Positions 1 through 9,675 of a DNA stretch of 64,000 nucleotides are shown piece after piece (positions within the stretch are counted from its first letter, which is position 1; each line of letters starts with the position of its first letter). The notes beneath the pieces were generated by a model. That model did not search any database and was not told where the DNA came from. It worked only from the letters and a program-made list of their open reading frames with translations. The translations under genes were made by a program, and so were the position numbers. Source of the DNA: Buttiauxella gaviniae ATCC 51604 (lineage in GTDB: Bacteria; Pseudomonadota; Gammaproteobacteria; Enterobacterales; Enterobacteriaceae); contig NZ_LXEP01000026.1 in assembly GCF_001654835.1 (NCBI RefSeq), positions 62,001-126,000 of the forward strand, read 5' to 3'.

Positions 1-80
1 CCGATATGCCAAAATCTGACGGCCCTGACTTAGGTGGCGCAGGTATGGGCGGTATGGGTGGCATGGGCGGCATGATGTAA
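1..80 (+). CDS. groL: GroEL chaperonin, C-terminal end only (5' truncated by window edge)
   Basis: Only the last 25 codons are inside the window. They encode the Gly-Gly-Met repeat tail that ends Hsp60/GroEL chaperonins (…GMGGMGGMGGMM then TAA). This flexible tail projects into the folding cavity of the 14-mer. Position fits as well: in E. coli groL is followed by yjeI, epmB and efp, as here. The residues before the repeat (DMPKSDGPDL) differ from the E. coli tail, one sign that the genome is not E. coli. The rest of the gene cannot be judged. Confidence 0.95.
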   Translation, partial: DMPKSDGPDLGGAGMGGMGGMGGMM

Positions 81-120
81 TTTGCCCCAACACCTGGTGT
101 GAAGTTACACCGTGTTAAGA

Positions 121-159
121 AAACCCTCAGGCAGAAATGTCTGAGGGTTTTTTCTTTTT
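121..159 (+). terminator. Rho-independent terminator of the groES-groL operon
   Basis: A 10-bp stem (CCCTCAGGCA pairing with TGTCTGAGGG, one G-T pair) closes a GAAA tetraloop and is followed by a T-rich run (TTTTTTCTTTTT). It lies 40 bp after the groL stop codon. Confidence 0.92.
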
Positions 160-238
160 GGTCGCACTCTGGTATAAGATCTCACCGGGCGATGACTGCC
201 CGCTACTATTCAAGACGGCATTGATAACGGGGAAGAAC

Positions 239-592
239 ATGCGCATTAAAGTTTCAGCAGGAATAGCTGTGGCAGCGCTGCTGCTGGCAGGATGTAGCAC
301 CAGCAATGAGTTAAGCACTAATGGCCAGAGCGTTCGTTTCGTTGAAGAGAAGCCAGGCACTGAATGCCAGCTGATTGGCACCGCAACCGGCGAGCAAAGC
401 AACTGGTTGTCAGGCCAACATGGTGATGAAGGTGGTTCTATGCGCGGTGCGGCTAATGCTCTGCGTAATAACGCAGCGGCGATGGGTGGTAACGTGCTGT
501 ATGGCGTGAGCAGCCCAACTCAAAACTTGTTGTCGAGCTTTGCTCCTACTGCCAGCAAAATGACTGGTCAGGTTTATAAGTGCCCGAACTGA
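239..592 (+). CDS. yjeI: YjeI, DUF4156-family lipoprotein
   Basis: This is a 117-residue predicted lipoprotein of unknown function. The signal peptide MRIKVSAGIAVAALLLAGC ends in a clear lipobox (LLAG-C), so Cys19 should be lipidated. The mature part is short and Gly/Asn/Ala rich with one further Cys pair. The ATG at 239 was chosen over an upstream in-frame ATG at 137, because the upstream codons lie in the groL terminator and the signal peptide begins at 239. A GGGGAA ribosome site precedes it. The gene sits between groL and epmB as in E. coli. Role unknown. Confidence 0.9.
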   Translation: MRIKVSAGIAVAALLLAGCSTSNELSTNGQSVRFVEEKPGTECQLIGTATGEQSNWLSGQHGDEGGSMRGAANALRNNAAAMGGNVLYGVSSPTQNLLSSFAPTASKMTGQVYKCPN

Positions 593-611
593 TTTAGGGG
601 GCGCTTTATGA

Positions 612-690
612 TGTCGGGTGGCGCTGCGCTTACCCGACAAACCAAACTCTTCAGTTGTGTAGGGTGGATAAGCGCCCCGCGTCATCCACC
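612..690. repeat. Pair of REP-like palindromes
   Basis: Two imperfect palindromes follow yjeI. The first (612-639) runs from TGTCGGG to CCCGACA. The second (657-690) has the form GTAGGGTGGATAAGCG…GTCATCCACC. The second type recurs at 10660-10693, 34017-34047 and 47921-47955, always between genes. They resemble enterobacterial REP elements, which act in transcript stability and DNA supercoiling. Confidence 0.75.
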
Positions 691-707
691 ATTTTAAGCT
701 ACTGAAA

Positions 708-1736
708 TCAGCTTTGCCGTAACTGCAAATCCAATGGTGTTTTACTCGGCTCACCGCCAATCTCACGCGCAAGCTTCGGCACCATATAGCCGGAAATCAA
801 CGTCAGTAACTCACGCATAATCATTCTGGCTTCATCATCACTCACCATGAAATGCGCCGCACCCTGCACTTTATCGAGCACATGCAGGTAATACGGCATC
901 ACGCCCGCATCAAACAATGCATTACTCAGGCTTGCGAGAGTCTGTGCGTTATCGTTCACATCGCGCAGCAGGACACTTTGGTTAAGCAATGTGACGCCGG
1001 CCTGGCGTAAGCCCACCATAGCCGCTCTGAACTCATCATCAATCTCATTGGCATGGTTGATATGGTTTACCAGAATCACCTGCAACCGTGAGCGTGCGAG
1101 ACGCGCTACCAGCGTATCTGTAATACGTGCCGGGATGACAATCGGCAAACGGCTGTGAATACGTAACCGTTTAATATGCGCGATGGCTTCCAGTTCACCG
1201 ATCAGCCAGTCCAGCTCGTGATCTTTTGCCATAAGCGGATCGCCGCCAGAAAAAATGATCTCATCGAGTTCAGGGTGAGCACTGATGTATGAAATGGCTG
1301 CCTGCCAGTTACGCTTGTTTCCCTGGTTATCGGAGTAGGGGAAATGGCGGCGGAAACAGTAGCGGCAGTTGACTGCACAGCCACCTTTAACTAACAAAAG
1401 CGCACGGTTGTTGTATTTATGCAGCAGCCCCGGCACAACGCTGTGCTGCTCTTCAAGAGGGTCAGTGCTAAAGCCGGGAGCGGCAATAAACTCCTCTTTT
1501 GAAGTTAACACCTGGCGTAATAGTGGGTCGTTTGGATTGCCTTTTTCCATGCGAGCGACAAAAGCTCGCGGCACGCGCAAGGCAAAAAGTCGGCGTGCAT
1601 CACGTCCCGCTAACAGATCTTTGTCAGCGTCCAGCTCTAAAATATGCAGCAGTTCGTCAGGATCGGTTATAACATCGCCAAGTTGCGTTAACCAATCTTC
1701 TCTGCGGGGGGGATTTAGGGTTACAATGTGTGCCAT
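708..1736 (-). CDS. epmB: EF-P-(R)-beta-lysylation lysine 2,3-aminomutase EpmB
   Basis: EpmB converts L-alpha-lysine to (R)-beta-lysine, which EpmA then attaches to Lys34 of elongation factor P. The 342-residue protein is a radical-SAM enzyme. The iron-sulfur motif Cys120-Ala-Val-Asn-Cys124-Arg-Tyr-Cys127 (CX3CX2C) is intact, and the SAM-binding FSGGDPL segment follows. It also needs PLP. It is transcribed away from efp, its target, with 40 bp between the two start codons. EpmA is encoded 8 kb away (9676-10653), so both enzymes and the substrate are in this window. Length matches E. coli EpmB. Confidence 0.97.
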   Translation of the reverse strand: MAHIVTLNPPRREDWLTQLGDVITDPDELLHILELDADKDLLAGRDARRLFALRVPRAFVARMEKGNPNDPLLRQVLTSKEEFIAAPGFSTDPLEEQHSVVPGLLHKYNNRALLLVKGGCAVNCRYCFRRHFPYSDNQGNKRNWQAAISYISAHPELDEIIFSGGDPLMAKDHELDWLIGELEAIAHIKRLRIHSRLPIVIPARITDTLVARLARSRLQVILVNHINHANEIDDEFRAAMVGLRQAGVTLLNQSVLLRDVNDNAQTLASLSNALFDAGVMPYYLHVLDKVQGAAHFMVSDDEARMIMRELLTLISGYMVPKLAREIGGEPSKTPLDLQLRQS

Positions 1737-1776
1737 TTTTTGGCTAAGCTACCAATTAACAATTTCAGAGGGCCTT

Positions 1777-2343
1777 ATGGCGACTTATTCTAGCAACGAT
1801 TTTCGTGCCGGTCTTAAAATCATGTTCGAAGGCGAACCTTACGCGGTTGAATCCAGTGAGTTCGTTAAACCAGGTAAAGGCCAAGCCTTTGCTCGCGTTA
1901 AAATGCGCCGCCTGTTGACTGGCACCCGCGTAGAAAAAACTTTCAAATCTACCGACTCCGCTGAAGGCGCAGACGTTATCGATATGAACCTGACTTACCT
2001 GTACAACGACGGTGAGTTCTACCACTTCATGAACAACGAAACTTTCGAGCAGCTTGCAGCTGATGAAAAAGCCATTGGCGAAAATGCTAAGTGGATGCTG
2101 GATCAGGCCGAATGTATCGTAACCCTGTGGAACGGCCGTCCAATCGCCGTACAACCACCAAACTTTGTTGAGCTGGAAATCGTTGAAACCGATCCAGGTC
2201 TGAAAGGTGATACTGCTGGTACTGGCGGTAAGCCTGCAAAACTGTCTACTGGTGCTGTGGTTAAAGTACCTTTGTTCGTTCAGACTGGCGAAGTGATCAA
2301 AGTTGACACTCGCTCTGGCGAATACGTTTCTCGCGTTAAGTAA
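1777..2343 (+). CDS. efp: Translation elongation factor P
   Basis: EF-P binds between the P and E sites of stalled ribosomes and rescues polyproline synthesis. The 188-residue protein has the usual three beta-barrel domains. The modification loop reads KPGKGQAF, which places the target of EpmA/EpmB at Lys34. The ATG at 1777 gives the standard N-terminus [12 protein letters not shown]; a longer in-frame reading from 1369 is only the reverse of epmB. An AGAGGG ribosome site lies upstream. A stem-loop (TGCGGTGA…TCACCGCA, about 2355-2388) lies between efp and ecnA and may lower read-through. Confidence 0.98.
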   Translation: MATYSSNDFRAGLKIMFEGEPYAVESSEFVKPGKGQAFARVKMRRLLTGTRVEKTFKSTDSAEGADVIDMNLTYLYNDGEFYHFMNNETFEQLAADEKAIGENAKWMLDQAECIVTLWNGRPIAVQPPNFVELEIVETDPGLKGDTAGTGGKPAKLSTGAVVKVPLFVQTGEVIKVDTRSGEYVSRVK

Positions 2344-2405
2344 TACGTGAAGATTTGCGGTGAGGCGGTTTTTCGCTTCACCGCAGCTTACAAAAGGCAG
2401 GGAAG

Positions 2406-2540
2406 ATGAACCGTTTGATTAAGCATTTACTTTTCATCACGTTGTTAACTTCGTTTCTCGCCGGTTGTAATACCACCCGCGGCTTTGGTGAAGATCTCAA
2501 GCACCTTGGCGGCTCCATCGAACGTGCAGCAAACAAGTAA
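2406..2540 (+). CDS. ecnA: Entericidin A (antidote lipoprotein)
   Basis: A 44-residue lipoprotein precursor. The signal peptide ends in the lipobox FLAG-C at Cys19, followed by NTTRGFGEDLKHLG, the entericidin signature shared with EcnB. In the family literature EcnA counters EcnB, a bacteriolytic lipoprotein made on entry into stationary phase. It lies 62 bp after efp and before ecnB, as in E. coli and Citrobacter. A GGAAG ribosome site is just upstream. Confidence 0.93.
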   Translation: MNRLIKHLLFITLLTSFLAGCNTTRGFGEDLKHLGGSIERAANK

Positions 2541-2642
2541 TTTCCAACACTCCTAAAAATCCGCTTTTTCCTTCAGTTTGCCAATTTTTGTCTATGCTTT
2601 AACTGCTATACACAAACAATATGGTCAAAAAAGGAAACGGTC

Positions 2643-2789
2643 ATGATTAAGAAAACTATTGCAGCGTTCTTTTCTCTCATAGTGCTTTCATCGTTACTCA
2701 CTGCGTGTAATACCACCAAAGGTATGGGTGAAGATATTCAGGATGGTGGTCAGGCGATTTCTGGTGCGGCAACAAAAGCACAGAATTAA
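2643..2789 (+). CDS. ecnB: Entericidin B (bacteriolytic lipoprotein)
   Basis: A 48-residue lipoprotein precursor with lipobox LLTA-C and the family signature [14 protein letters not shown]. The mature peptide is a short amphipathic helix. EcnB is the toxic partner of the entericidin pair. A promoter-like CTATAC followed by A/C-rich sequence at 2606-2611 fits RpoS-type -10 elements, consistent with the known stationary-phase expression of this gene, though the promoter assignment is by eye. It converges on ecnR, with a strong bidirectional hairpin between the two. Confidence 0.94.
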   Translation: MIKKTIAAFFSLIVLSSLLTACNTTKGMGEDIQDGGQAISGAATKAQN

Positions 2790-2799
2790 AGTATCACTG

Positions 2800-2838
2800 A
2801 CGGTACGGTATGATTGCCGTACCGTAATTAATTTTTTT
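2800..2838. terminator. Bidirectional terminator between ecnB and ecnR
   Basis: A perfect 9-bp stem (ACGGTACGG at 2800-2808, CCGTACCGT at 2817-2825) is followed on the plus strand by AATTAATTTTTTT. It separates the converging genes ecnB and ecnR. Confidence 0.85.
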
Positions 2839-3421
2839 AATGCTGTTGTTCTATAAACAATGAATAGCGATTATTAATCCCTAACTTCATACGGATATTC
2901 CGCTTATAGGTATAAACCGTCTTGGTACTAATCCCCATTATTGTGGCGATAAAATCATTATTGGCCTCATCGGTCCACAACTTTAATATACGCTCCTCAC
3001 GCAAAGTAAGAAGAGGAGAGGTGTACTGCCTTACCGGATGAAAAGGTGGGCGGGCACTAAGTTGCTTCTGAATAGTGTCGTAAAGCTCCGCTAGTGGGAC
3101 AGATTTGCTATACAGCGAGCGTGATCCCTGGGCCAGACAGTACTCTTCAATCTTTTCGTGACGGATACTGTTAAGTAACATTAATCGAATTGATGCGCCA
3201 CAGGCAGAATAAATAGATGAGAGCTGTTGGATATTATGTAGAGTGCTGGCGAAACTGGTGAAATCGGCAATAACAAGATTAGGCCGCCATTGTATTATTT
3301 TCTCGCGAGCTAAAAGTAAATTGTCAGTTTCAGAAATAGAAAAAGCAGTGTTTTGACTGAGCCAATATTTGAATCCCTGCCGGGTATAATGGCAGCGGTC
3401 AATTAACAATATCTTATGCAT
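2837..3421 (-). CDS. ecnR: LuxR-type regulator, probable EcnR
   Basis: A 194-residue transcription regulator. Residues 1-120 look like a degenerate response-regulator receiver: it begins MHKILLIDRC with one acidic residue (Asp8) instead of the usual pair, and has Asp53 where phosphorylation would occur. Residues about 138-188 form a LuxR/GerE helix-turn-helix (LTLREERILKLW… STKTVYTYKRNI). Its place next to ecnAB is that of EcnR, described as a regulator of the entericidin locus in Citrobacter. E. coli K-12 lacks it here. The incomplete acidic pocket suggests it may not act by normal phosphorelay. Confidence 0.75.
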   Translation of the reverse strand: MHKILLIDRCHYTRQGFKYWLSQNTAFSISETDNLLLAREKIIQWRPNLVIADFTSFASTLHNIQQLSSIYSACGASIRLMLLNSIRHEKIEEYCLAQGSRSLYSKSVPLAELYDTIQKQLSARPPFHPVRQYTSPLLTLREERILKLWTDEANNDFIATIMGISTKTVYTYKRNIRMKLGINNRYSLFIEQQH

Positions 3422-3656
3422 AATTACCGTTCACGTGACTCACTATTACAACCTTTTCTGAATGCCAAATAAAACATTATAATATGAAGAAACCACCTGA
3501 AATGAATTGTGGATTTACGGGTTAAATTGCGTTCATTTCTCGGCTTAATGTCAAAACTCCCGCCAGATGTGGAAACAAAACTTTACTGGTTTTTATGATA
3601 AGAAAGTCCTGTTGGACTTTTTTGTCTGCAGTTGATTGTTAAAATAGCGCCCTCAC
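3422..3656. other. AT-rich intergenic region with a hairpin before gdx
   Basis: No coding signal. The region holds the upstream flank of ecnR and, at 3603-3623, a compact terminator-like hairpin (AAAGTCC, loop, GGACTTT, then T's). A TAAAAT hexamer at 3640-3645 is a candidate -10 element for gdx, but no convincing -35 was found. Confidence 0.5.
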
Positions 3657-3659
3657 CAG

Positions 3660-3709
3660 CCTTATGGGACGACCCGTTTGCGCTTCTTGATTTCCGGGGA
3701 CGGCCCCAA
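3660..3709 (+). promoter_or_regulatory. Guanidine-II riboswitch (mini-ykkC) controlling gdx
   Basis: Two short hairpins each display an ACGR loop: GGG-ACGA-CCC at 3666-3675 and GGGG-ACGG-CCCC at 3696-3707. This paired-hairpin design is the hallmark of the mini-ykkC/guanidine-II class. The second hairpin ends 6 bases before the GGAG ribosome site of gdx, the arrangement expected for ligand control of translation initiation. The following gene encodes the guanidinium exporter, the typical regulon member. Confidence 0.92.
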
Positions 3710-3723
3710 TAATGGAGCTGTAT

Positions 3724-4041
3724 ATGGCCTGGTTTATTCTTGTTATCGCCGGTTTATTAGAAGTTGTGTGGGCTGTCGGCCTGAAATATACCCATGGTTT
3801 CACCCGCCTGTGGCCAAGCGTTATCACAGTAGTTGCTATGGTTGTCAGCATTGCGCTGCTGTCCTGGTCAATGAAAACGCTGCCGACGGGTACCGCCTAT
3901 GCCATCTGGACGGGGATTGGTGCCGTAGGTGCCGCAACCACCGGCATCATACTATTAGGTGAATCAGCAAGCCTGGCCCGCATCGCGAGCCTGGCATTGA
4001 TTGTCATCGGTATTATTGGCCTGAAGCTCAGCACCCACTAA
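3724..4041 (+). CDS. gdx: Guanidinium exporter Gdx (SugE), small multidrug resistance family
   Basis: A 105-residue inner-membrane protein with four membrane helices that works as a dual-topology dimer and exchanges guanidinium for protons. The key acidic residue, Glu13 in [10 protein letters not shown], is present. The ATG at 3724 gives [13 protein letters not shown], matching E. coli SugE in length, and GGAG at 3714-3717 lies 6 bases upstream; the ATG at 3712 overlaps that site and is rejected. It is preceded by a guanidine-II riboswitch. The stop codon overlaps that of the convergent gene blc. Confidence 0.96.
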   Translation: MAWFILVIAGLLEVVWAVGLKYTHGFTRLWPSVITVVAMVVSIALLSWSMKTLPTGTAYAIWTGIGAVGAATTGIILLGESASLARIASLALIVIGIIGLKLSTH

Positions 4042-4571
4042 CTGACGGGCTGCCTAATCCACAGCAGCTTCTCAACCACGAAGCCCTGTCGTTTGGCAGC
4101 CTCGAGCATCTGCTGTTTCACATCATCGCTAATGGTCGGCGTGCGCGACAAAATCCACAGATAATCTTTATCCGGCCCGCAGACCAGCGCGTGCCGGTAA
4201 TCTTTATCAATGGCTATCACGTTATAGCCGCCATAGAACGGCCCAAAGAATGACACTTTCAGAGCTGCTCGGCTCGGGTCACCGGTGAAATACGCCTTGC
4301 CGATATTCTGCTGCCACATCTGCCTGTCGGGATTAAAACCTTTATTGATGACCTGAATTCCGCCGTCATCCATGGAGCTGTACGTTGCCGTGACCTGATC
4401 CAGACCTTTTTCAAATTTATGATCGAAGCGTGCAATTTCGTACCATCTTCCCAAATAGCGTTTAGCCTCAAAATTGTTAACCACCGTTGTTCCAGGTGGC
4501 GGCGTTGGGGAACTGCAAGAGACGACGAGAAACGCAACAGCAAGCAGGGGGATAATCGGCCAGATGCGCAT
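4038..4571 (-). CDS. blc: Outer-membrane lipocalin Blc
   Basis: A 177-residue bacterial lipocalin anchored in the outer membrane; the family binds lysophospholipids and fatty acids. A lipoprotein signal ends at FLVVSC. The lipocalin GxW motif is seen in [13 protein letters not shown]. The TAG stop (4038-4040) shares bases with the TAA stop of gdx (4039-4041), so the two genes converge with essentially no spacer. The gdx-blc-ampC-frd order is that of E. coli. Confidence 0.96.
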   Translation of the reverse strand: MRIWPIIPLLAVAFLVVSCSSPTPPPGTTVVNNFEAKRYLGRWYEIARFDHKFEKGLDQVTATYSSMDDGGIQVINKGFNPDRQMWQQNIGKAYFTGDPSRAALKVSFFGPFYGGYNVIAIDKDYRHALVCGPDKDYLWILSRTPTISDDVKQQMLEAAKRQGFVVEKLLWIRQPVS

Positions 4572-4635
4572 AGCAAATTCCTTCTCGGTTTTTTGCTAAG
4601 TGTAGATGGCGGCAGGAAATAGAGTGGGGTGTGAA

Positions 4636-4664
4636 GAGAAATAAAGAGGCCTGTCGCACAGGCC
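4636..4664 (-). terminator. Terminator of ampC
   Basis: Read on the minus strand, GGCCTGT, a 3-base loop and ACAGGCC form a perfect 7-bp stem followed by TCTTTATTTC, 9 bases after the ampC stop. Confidence 0.85.
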
Positions 4665-4672
4665 GGGATAAA

Positions 4673-5863
<1,191 letters not shown>

Positions 5864-5869
5864 CTAGAA

Positions 5870-5902
5870 ATAAAAAGGCCTGCACATTGAATGGCAGGCC
5901 TC
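5870..5902 (-). terminator. frd operon terminator / ampC attenuator
   Basis: On the minus strand an AGGCCTGC…GCAGGCCT stem followed by TTTTTATTT lies between the ampC promoter and the ampC start. As in E. coli, one hairpin can end the frd transcript and attenuate ampC. Confidence 0.85.
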
Positions 5903-5921
5903 TTTCAAGCAATCAGCGCGA

Positions 5922-6281
5922 TTACAGAGTAATAACGCCAATCAACGTCACAACAGTCAGAATGGCTGCAAGACCGTAGAACACCCACTTGCCAGATGGC
6001 ACATGAATTTTCAGGTCGTGCATTGCGTGGTGGATACGGTGCAAACCACACCACAGTGGCAGCACAATCATCAGGAAGATGAACAGGCGACCAATCAGGC
6101 TTTGTGAGAATGCCAGCACACGGTCATAGCCTAAAGCATCGCCCGGGAAAAGCCCCAGCGGCAGCATAATGCCCACCAGCAGCACGATGACAGGAGCAAT
6201 GATAGCGCCCCACATGCCGCCTGCGCCAAACAGACCCCAGAATACCGGCTCGTCGGAGCGTTTTGGATTTGGATTAATCAT
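5922..6281 (-). CDS. frdD: Fumarate reductase membrane anchor subunit D
   Basis: A 119-residue membrane subunit that, with FrdC, anchors the FrdAB catalytic dimer to the inner membrane and binds menaquinol. Three hydrophobic helices are evident. The start [16 protein letters not shown] was chosen at 6281 because it matches E. coli FrdD; an in-frame upstream extension to 6335 runs into frdC. The 3' end also carries the promoter of ampC. It is the last gene of the frdABCD operon. Confidence 0.97.
   Translation of the reverse strand: MINPNPKRSDEPVFWGLFGAGGMWGAIIAPVIVLLVGIMLPLGLFPGDALGYDRVLAFSQSLIGRLFIFLMIVLPLWCGLHRIHHAMHDLKIHVPSGKWVFYGLAAILTVVTLIGVITL
5926..5953 (-). promoter_or_regulatory. ampC promoter inside the 3' end of frdD
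   Basis: On the minus strand TTGTGA, a 16-bp spacer and TACTCT lie at the position of the E. coli ampC promoter (TTGTCA, 16 bp, TACAAT, recalled from memory). Both hexamers are weaker than the E. coli ones, predicting very low basal expression. The hexamers overlap the last codons and stop of frdD. Confidence 0.7.
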
Positions 6282-6291
6282 GACGTCCCCC

Positions 6292-6687
6292 TTACCAGAA
6301 CAGTGCAATAAACAGAATGACGACCGTGGCGACAACCGTCACCGCCCACAGGCCTTTAATCACTGGCTCCGGCCCCATTTTGTCATCTTTGATGATGATA
6401 TTGGCGGCCTTTGGTGCCAGTTCAAACCAGGTTTTCGTATGCAACAACGCAGCCGCTAACGTGATCAGGTTGAGGATAACCACGATAGGGTTCTGGAGAA
6501 AACTGACAAACCCTGCCCAGCTTTCCGGACCACTTTTCAAAGAGAAAAGGCCGCACAGCAACAAGATGCTGAACCAAACGGTAGGCACAGCGGTTCCTTC
6601 ACGAATCATATAAAAACGATAGAAACCCAGTTTTTTCCACCAGGTTGGGGTCATCGTCCGCACATATGGCTTACGTTTCGTAGTCAT
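6292..6687 (-). CDS. frdC: Fumarate reductase membrane anchor subunit C
   Basis: A 131-residue integral membrane protein with three hydrophobic helices. With FrdD it forms the quinol-oxidising membrane domain of fumarate reductase, the terminal reductase of anaerobic fumarate respiration. N-terminus [20 protein letters not shown] is the family standard. It lies 10 bp from frdB and 10 bp from frdD in the operon. Confidence 0.97.
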   Translation of the reverse strand: MTTKRKPYVRTMTPTWWKKLGFYRFYMIREGTAVPTVWFSILLLCGLFSLKSGPESWAGFVSFLQNPIVVILNLITLAAALLHTKTWFELAPKAANIIIKDDKMGPEPVIKGLWAVTVVATVVILFIALFW

Positions 6688-6697
6688 TTTGCACTCC

Positions 6698-7435
6698 TTA
6701 GCGTGGTTTCAGGGTGGCAATCAAAAAGTCTTTCGAACTTTCGACTTTACCCTGCTGGATGGCAGCGGCGGGATCGACGTGTTTCGGGCACACTTCGGAG
6801 CAGTAGCCCACGAAAGTACAGCTCCAGACGCCGTTCTGGCCGTTTAACTGCGCCATACGCTCTTTCTTGCCATGGTCGCGGTTATCCAGGTTGTAACGGT
6901 GAGCAAGTGTGATTGCAGCCGGGCCAATAAACTCAGGGTTTAAACCAAACTGCGGGCATGCGGAATAACACAGGCCACAGTTGATGCAGCCGGAAAACTG
7001 ATGGTATTTCGCCATCTGGGCTGGAGTTTGGGTGTTTGGCCCCTGGTCTGGTGTACGCGTATTGCCGATGATGTACGGCTTAATCGCTTCCAGGCTTTCG
7101 ATAAAGTGGGTCATATCGACTACTAAATCGCGCTCAATTGGGAAGTTTGCCAGCGCCTCAACCTTCATACCCTTGGTGTATTCACGCAGGAAGGTTTTAC
7201 AAGCCAGTTTAGGCACGCGGTTGACCATCATGCCGCAAGAGCCGCAGATAGCCATACGGCATGACCAGCGATAGCTCAGGTCTGGTGCCAGGTTGTCTTT
7301 GATATAACCCAGCGCATCCAGCAGCGAGGTTTGCTCATCATAAGGCACTTCATAGATTGCACTGTGCGGCTCGTTATCCGTTTCCGGGTTGTAGCGCACC
7401 ACTTCAATCTTCAGGGTCTTCATCGCATCAGCCAT
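6698..7435 (-). CDS. frdB: Fumarate reductase iron-sulfur subunit
   Basis: A 245-residue subunit that carries electrons from menaquinol to the FAD of FrdA through [2Fe-2S], [4Fe-4S] and [3Fe-4S] clusters. The N-terminal ferredoxin-type ligands are Cys59, Cys64, Cys67 and Cys79. The C-terminal cysteine sets are visible in [13 protein letters not shown] and [13 protein letters not shown]. The start [13 protein letters not shown] at 7435 overlaps the end of frdA by 8 bases, suggesting translational coupling. A longer in-frame start at 7480 is inside frdA and was rejected. Confidence 0.97.
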   Translation of the reverse strand: MADAMKTLKIEVVRYNPETDNEPHSAIYEVPYDEQTSLLDALGYIKDNLAPDLSYRWSCRMAICGSCGMMVNRVPKLACKTFLREYTKGMKVEALANFPIERDLVVDMTHFIESLEAIKPYIIGNTRTPDQGPNTQTPAQMAKYHQFSGCINCGLCYSACPQFGLNPEFIGPAAITLAHRYNLDNRDHGKKERMAQLNGQNGVWSCTFVGYCSEVCPKHVDPAAAIQQGKVESSKDFLIATLKPR

Positions 7436-9221
7436 TAGACGCCTCCTTCTTCTTGTCGGCCGCTTCTGATTCCGCACCATAGACGCGTTTTGCCGGTGGC
7501 AGGGTGGTGATTTTCACATCACTGTATTCCAGACGCGTAGTTCCATTGGCGTCACGGAAGGCGAGAGTGTGTTTCAGGAAGTTCACGTCATCACGTTCGG
7601 TGCAACCTTCGTCCAGACGCTGGTGCGCACCACGAGACTCTTTACGCGCCATTGCTGAGTGCGCCATACATTCCGCAACGTTCAGGCCGTGGCCCAACTC
7701 TATGGTGTATAGCAAATCAGTATTGAACACGCTGGATGTGTCAGTAATACGAACGCGTTTGAAGCGCTCCTGCAGCTCAGCCAGCTTGTCTTTCGTTTTC
7801 TGCATCAGTTCAGGGGTGCGATAAATACCGCAACCTTCTTCCATCGACAGACCCATTTCATCGCGGATCTTCGACCAGTTTTCACTGCCTTCCTGATTCA
7901 CCAATTTCTTGAGACGGGTTTCAACATCTGCCGCTTGCGCGTTCAGTGCAGCATCATTGGCAGGCTGTGCTTCGTTCGCACGGCGCATCGCGTTTTCACC
8001 CGCCAGGCGACCAAACACCACCAGCTCTGCCAGAGAGTTCGAACCTAAACGGTTTGCACCATGCAGGCCAACGGACGAACATTCGCCGACGGCAAACAGG
8101 CCTTTAATGCGTGATTCGCACTGGCTGTCCGTTTCGATACCACCCATGGTGTAGTGCGCGGTAGGACGAACTGGAATAGGCTCTTTAACCGGGTCAACGC
8201 CAACATACGCTTTTGCCAGTTCGCAGATAAACGGCAGACGTTCGAGAAGTTTTTTCTCGCCCAGATGGCGCAGGTCGAGATAAACCACATCGCCACGTGG
8301 CGTCGGAACGGTGCGGCCAGCGCGCCATTCGTGCCAGAAGGCTTGAGAAACTTTGTCACGCGGGCCAAGTTCCATGTACTTGTTACGCGGCTCGCCCAGC
8401 GGAGTTTCAGGGCCCATTCCGTAATCTTGCAGATAACGATAGCCATCTTTGTTGACCAGAATACCGCCTTCACCACGGCAGCCTTCCGTCATCAGAATGC
8501 CGGAACCCGGAAGGCCGGTTGGGTGATATTGCACAAATTCCATATCACGCAACGGTACGCCGTGGCTCAACGCCATGCCCATACCATCGCCGGTCACGAT
8601 GCCGCCGTTAGTGTTATAGCGATAAACACGACCCGCACCGCCGGTTGCCATAACAACGGCATTGGCGCGGATTTGTACCAGCGTGCCTTCCATCATATTC
8701 ATGGCGACCAGGCCACGGGCAGCGCCGTCATCAACCAGAATGTCGAGCACGAAGTGCTCGTCAAAACGCTGGATTTGCGGGAACTGTAATGAGGTCTGGA
8801 ATAGGGTGTGGAGCATATGGAAGCCGGTTTTATCTGCGGCAAACCAGGTGCGCTCAATCTTCATGCCACCAAAACGGCGAACGTTCACTGAACCGTCCGG
8901 GCGGCGGCTCCATGGGCAACCCCATTGCTCAAGCTGTGTCATTTCGGTTGGGCAGTTATGCACGAAGTAGTCGACTACATCCTGCTCACACAACCAGTCG
9001 CCACCGGAAACAGTGTCGTTGAAATGGTATTCGTAACTGTCGTGATCCTGCGTAACGGCTGCAGAACCCCCTTCGGCGGCCACGGTGTGACTACGCATTG
9101 GGTAGACTTTGGAAATCAGAGCGATTTTGGCTTGTGGATTGGCTTGTGCCGCCGCGATGGCTGCTCGTAAGCCCGCTCCGCCAGCGCCTATTATGGCAAG
9201 ATCGGCTTGAAAGGTTTGCAC
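7428..9221 (-). CDS. frdA: Fumarate reductase flavoprotein subunit
   Basis: A 597-residue catalytic subunit that reduces fumarate to succinate during anaerobic growth. The FAD-binding GAGGAG motif is at residues 12-17, and the [10 protein letters not shown] segment contains His45, the residue that carries covalent FAD in this family. The dicarboxylate site and Arg/His catalytic segments ([31 protein letters not shown]) are intact. First gene of frdABCD; it is preceded by an FNR site and a TATAAT element fitting an oxygen-repressed promoter. Confidence 0.98.
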   Translation of the reverse strand: MQTFQADLAIIGAGGAGLRAAIAAAQANPQAKIALISKVYPMRSHTVAAEGGSAAVTQDHDSYEYHFNDTVSGGDWLCEQDVVDYFVHNCPTEMTQLEQWGCPWSRRPDGSVNVRRFGGMKIERTWFAADKTGFHMLHTLFQTSLQFPQIQRFDEHFVLDILVDDGAARGLVAMNMMEGTLVQIRANAVVMATGGAGRVYRYNTNGGIVTGDGMGMALSHGVPLRDMEFVQYHPTGLPGSGILMTEGCRGEGGILVNKDGYRYLQDYGMGPETPLGEPRNKYMELGPRDKVSQAFWHEWRAGRTVPTPRGDVVYLDLRHLGEKKLLERLPFICELAKAYVGVDPVKEPIPVRPTAHYTMGGIETDSQCESRIKGLFAVGECSSVGLHGANRLGSNSLAELVVFGRLAGENAMRRANEAQPANDAALNAQAADVETRLKKLVNQEGSENWSKIRDEMGLSMEEGCGIYRTPELMQKTKDKLAELQERFKRVRITDTSSVFNTDLLYTIELGHGLNVAECMAHSAMARKESRGAHQRLDEGCTERDDVNFLKHTLAFRDANGTTRLEYSDVKITTLPPAKRVYGAESEAADKKKEASNG

Positions 9222-9333
9222 GACATTCCTCCAGATTTTAGTTATTTCGCATAGCTAATTTAACCAAAGGTAGTTCACCAATACGGCGCCAGCTATAGCG
9301 AAAGGGTTATCCCTGCTCCTTTGTAGGTAGCGG

Positions 9334-9375
9334 ATTATAGCCGCAGGCTTTTTAAGGAAATTTGACGTGTTCGAT
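9334..9375 (-). promoter_or_regulatory. frdA promoter with class II FNR site
   Basis: On the minus strand a TATAAT -10 box lies at 9334-9339. An FNR-type site (plus strand TTGAC-GTGT-TCGAT, 9362-9375; consensus TTGAT-N4-ATCAA) is centred at 9368.5. If transcription starts near 9327, the site is at about -41.5, the spacing of class II FNR-activated promoters. Oxygen-limited activation of frd is established in E. coli. Confidence 0.78.
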
Positions 9376-9457
9376 TTTTTTGCTGTTCAGTTCAGCAATT
9401 AATTAGTAGTAGTGATGAGTTACGTCACGAAATTCACATTATCAGCACCCTTGCCGC

Positions 9458-9586
9458 GTATACCCGTCGCCCTTCAAAATGCAGGGGTGTTGGCTACAAT
9501 CACTCACCCGAATCACTTACTTCAGTAAGCTCATCGGGATTTGCTCGTTTGCCGCCTACCTGCATCTCGAAGTTTCTCGGGTATAA
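9458..9586. repeat. ERIC (IRU) element 1
   Basis: About 129 bp starting TATACCCGTC and ending CTCGGGTATA, with the ERIC core CACTTACTTCAGTAAGCTCATCGGG. It fills much of the 454-bp space between frdA and epmA, together with the frd promoter. It lies upstream of epmA, so it is probably transcribed in the epmA leader. Confidence 0.85.
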
Positions 9587-9675
9587 ATGGTGGTGAAAAT
9601 TTACTGCGCAAAATTTGTCTCCAATATGCGATGCGGGTAGACTTCTCGGCCTTGTTTGAATACGGAGACTCCACC

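Noticed and set aside
8154..8789. Long antisense reading frame (211 codons) opposite frdA
   Set aside because: It lies fully inside the highly conserved frdA gene, shows no family resemblance, and has no ribosome site; it is a codon-bias shadow.
9458..9586. Possible CRISPR-like or phage palindrome between frdA and epmA
   Set aside because: Single copy with ERIC-consensus ends and core; no spacer-repeat series.
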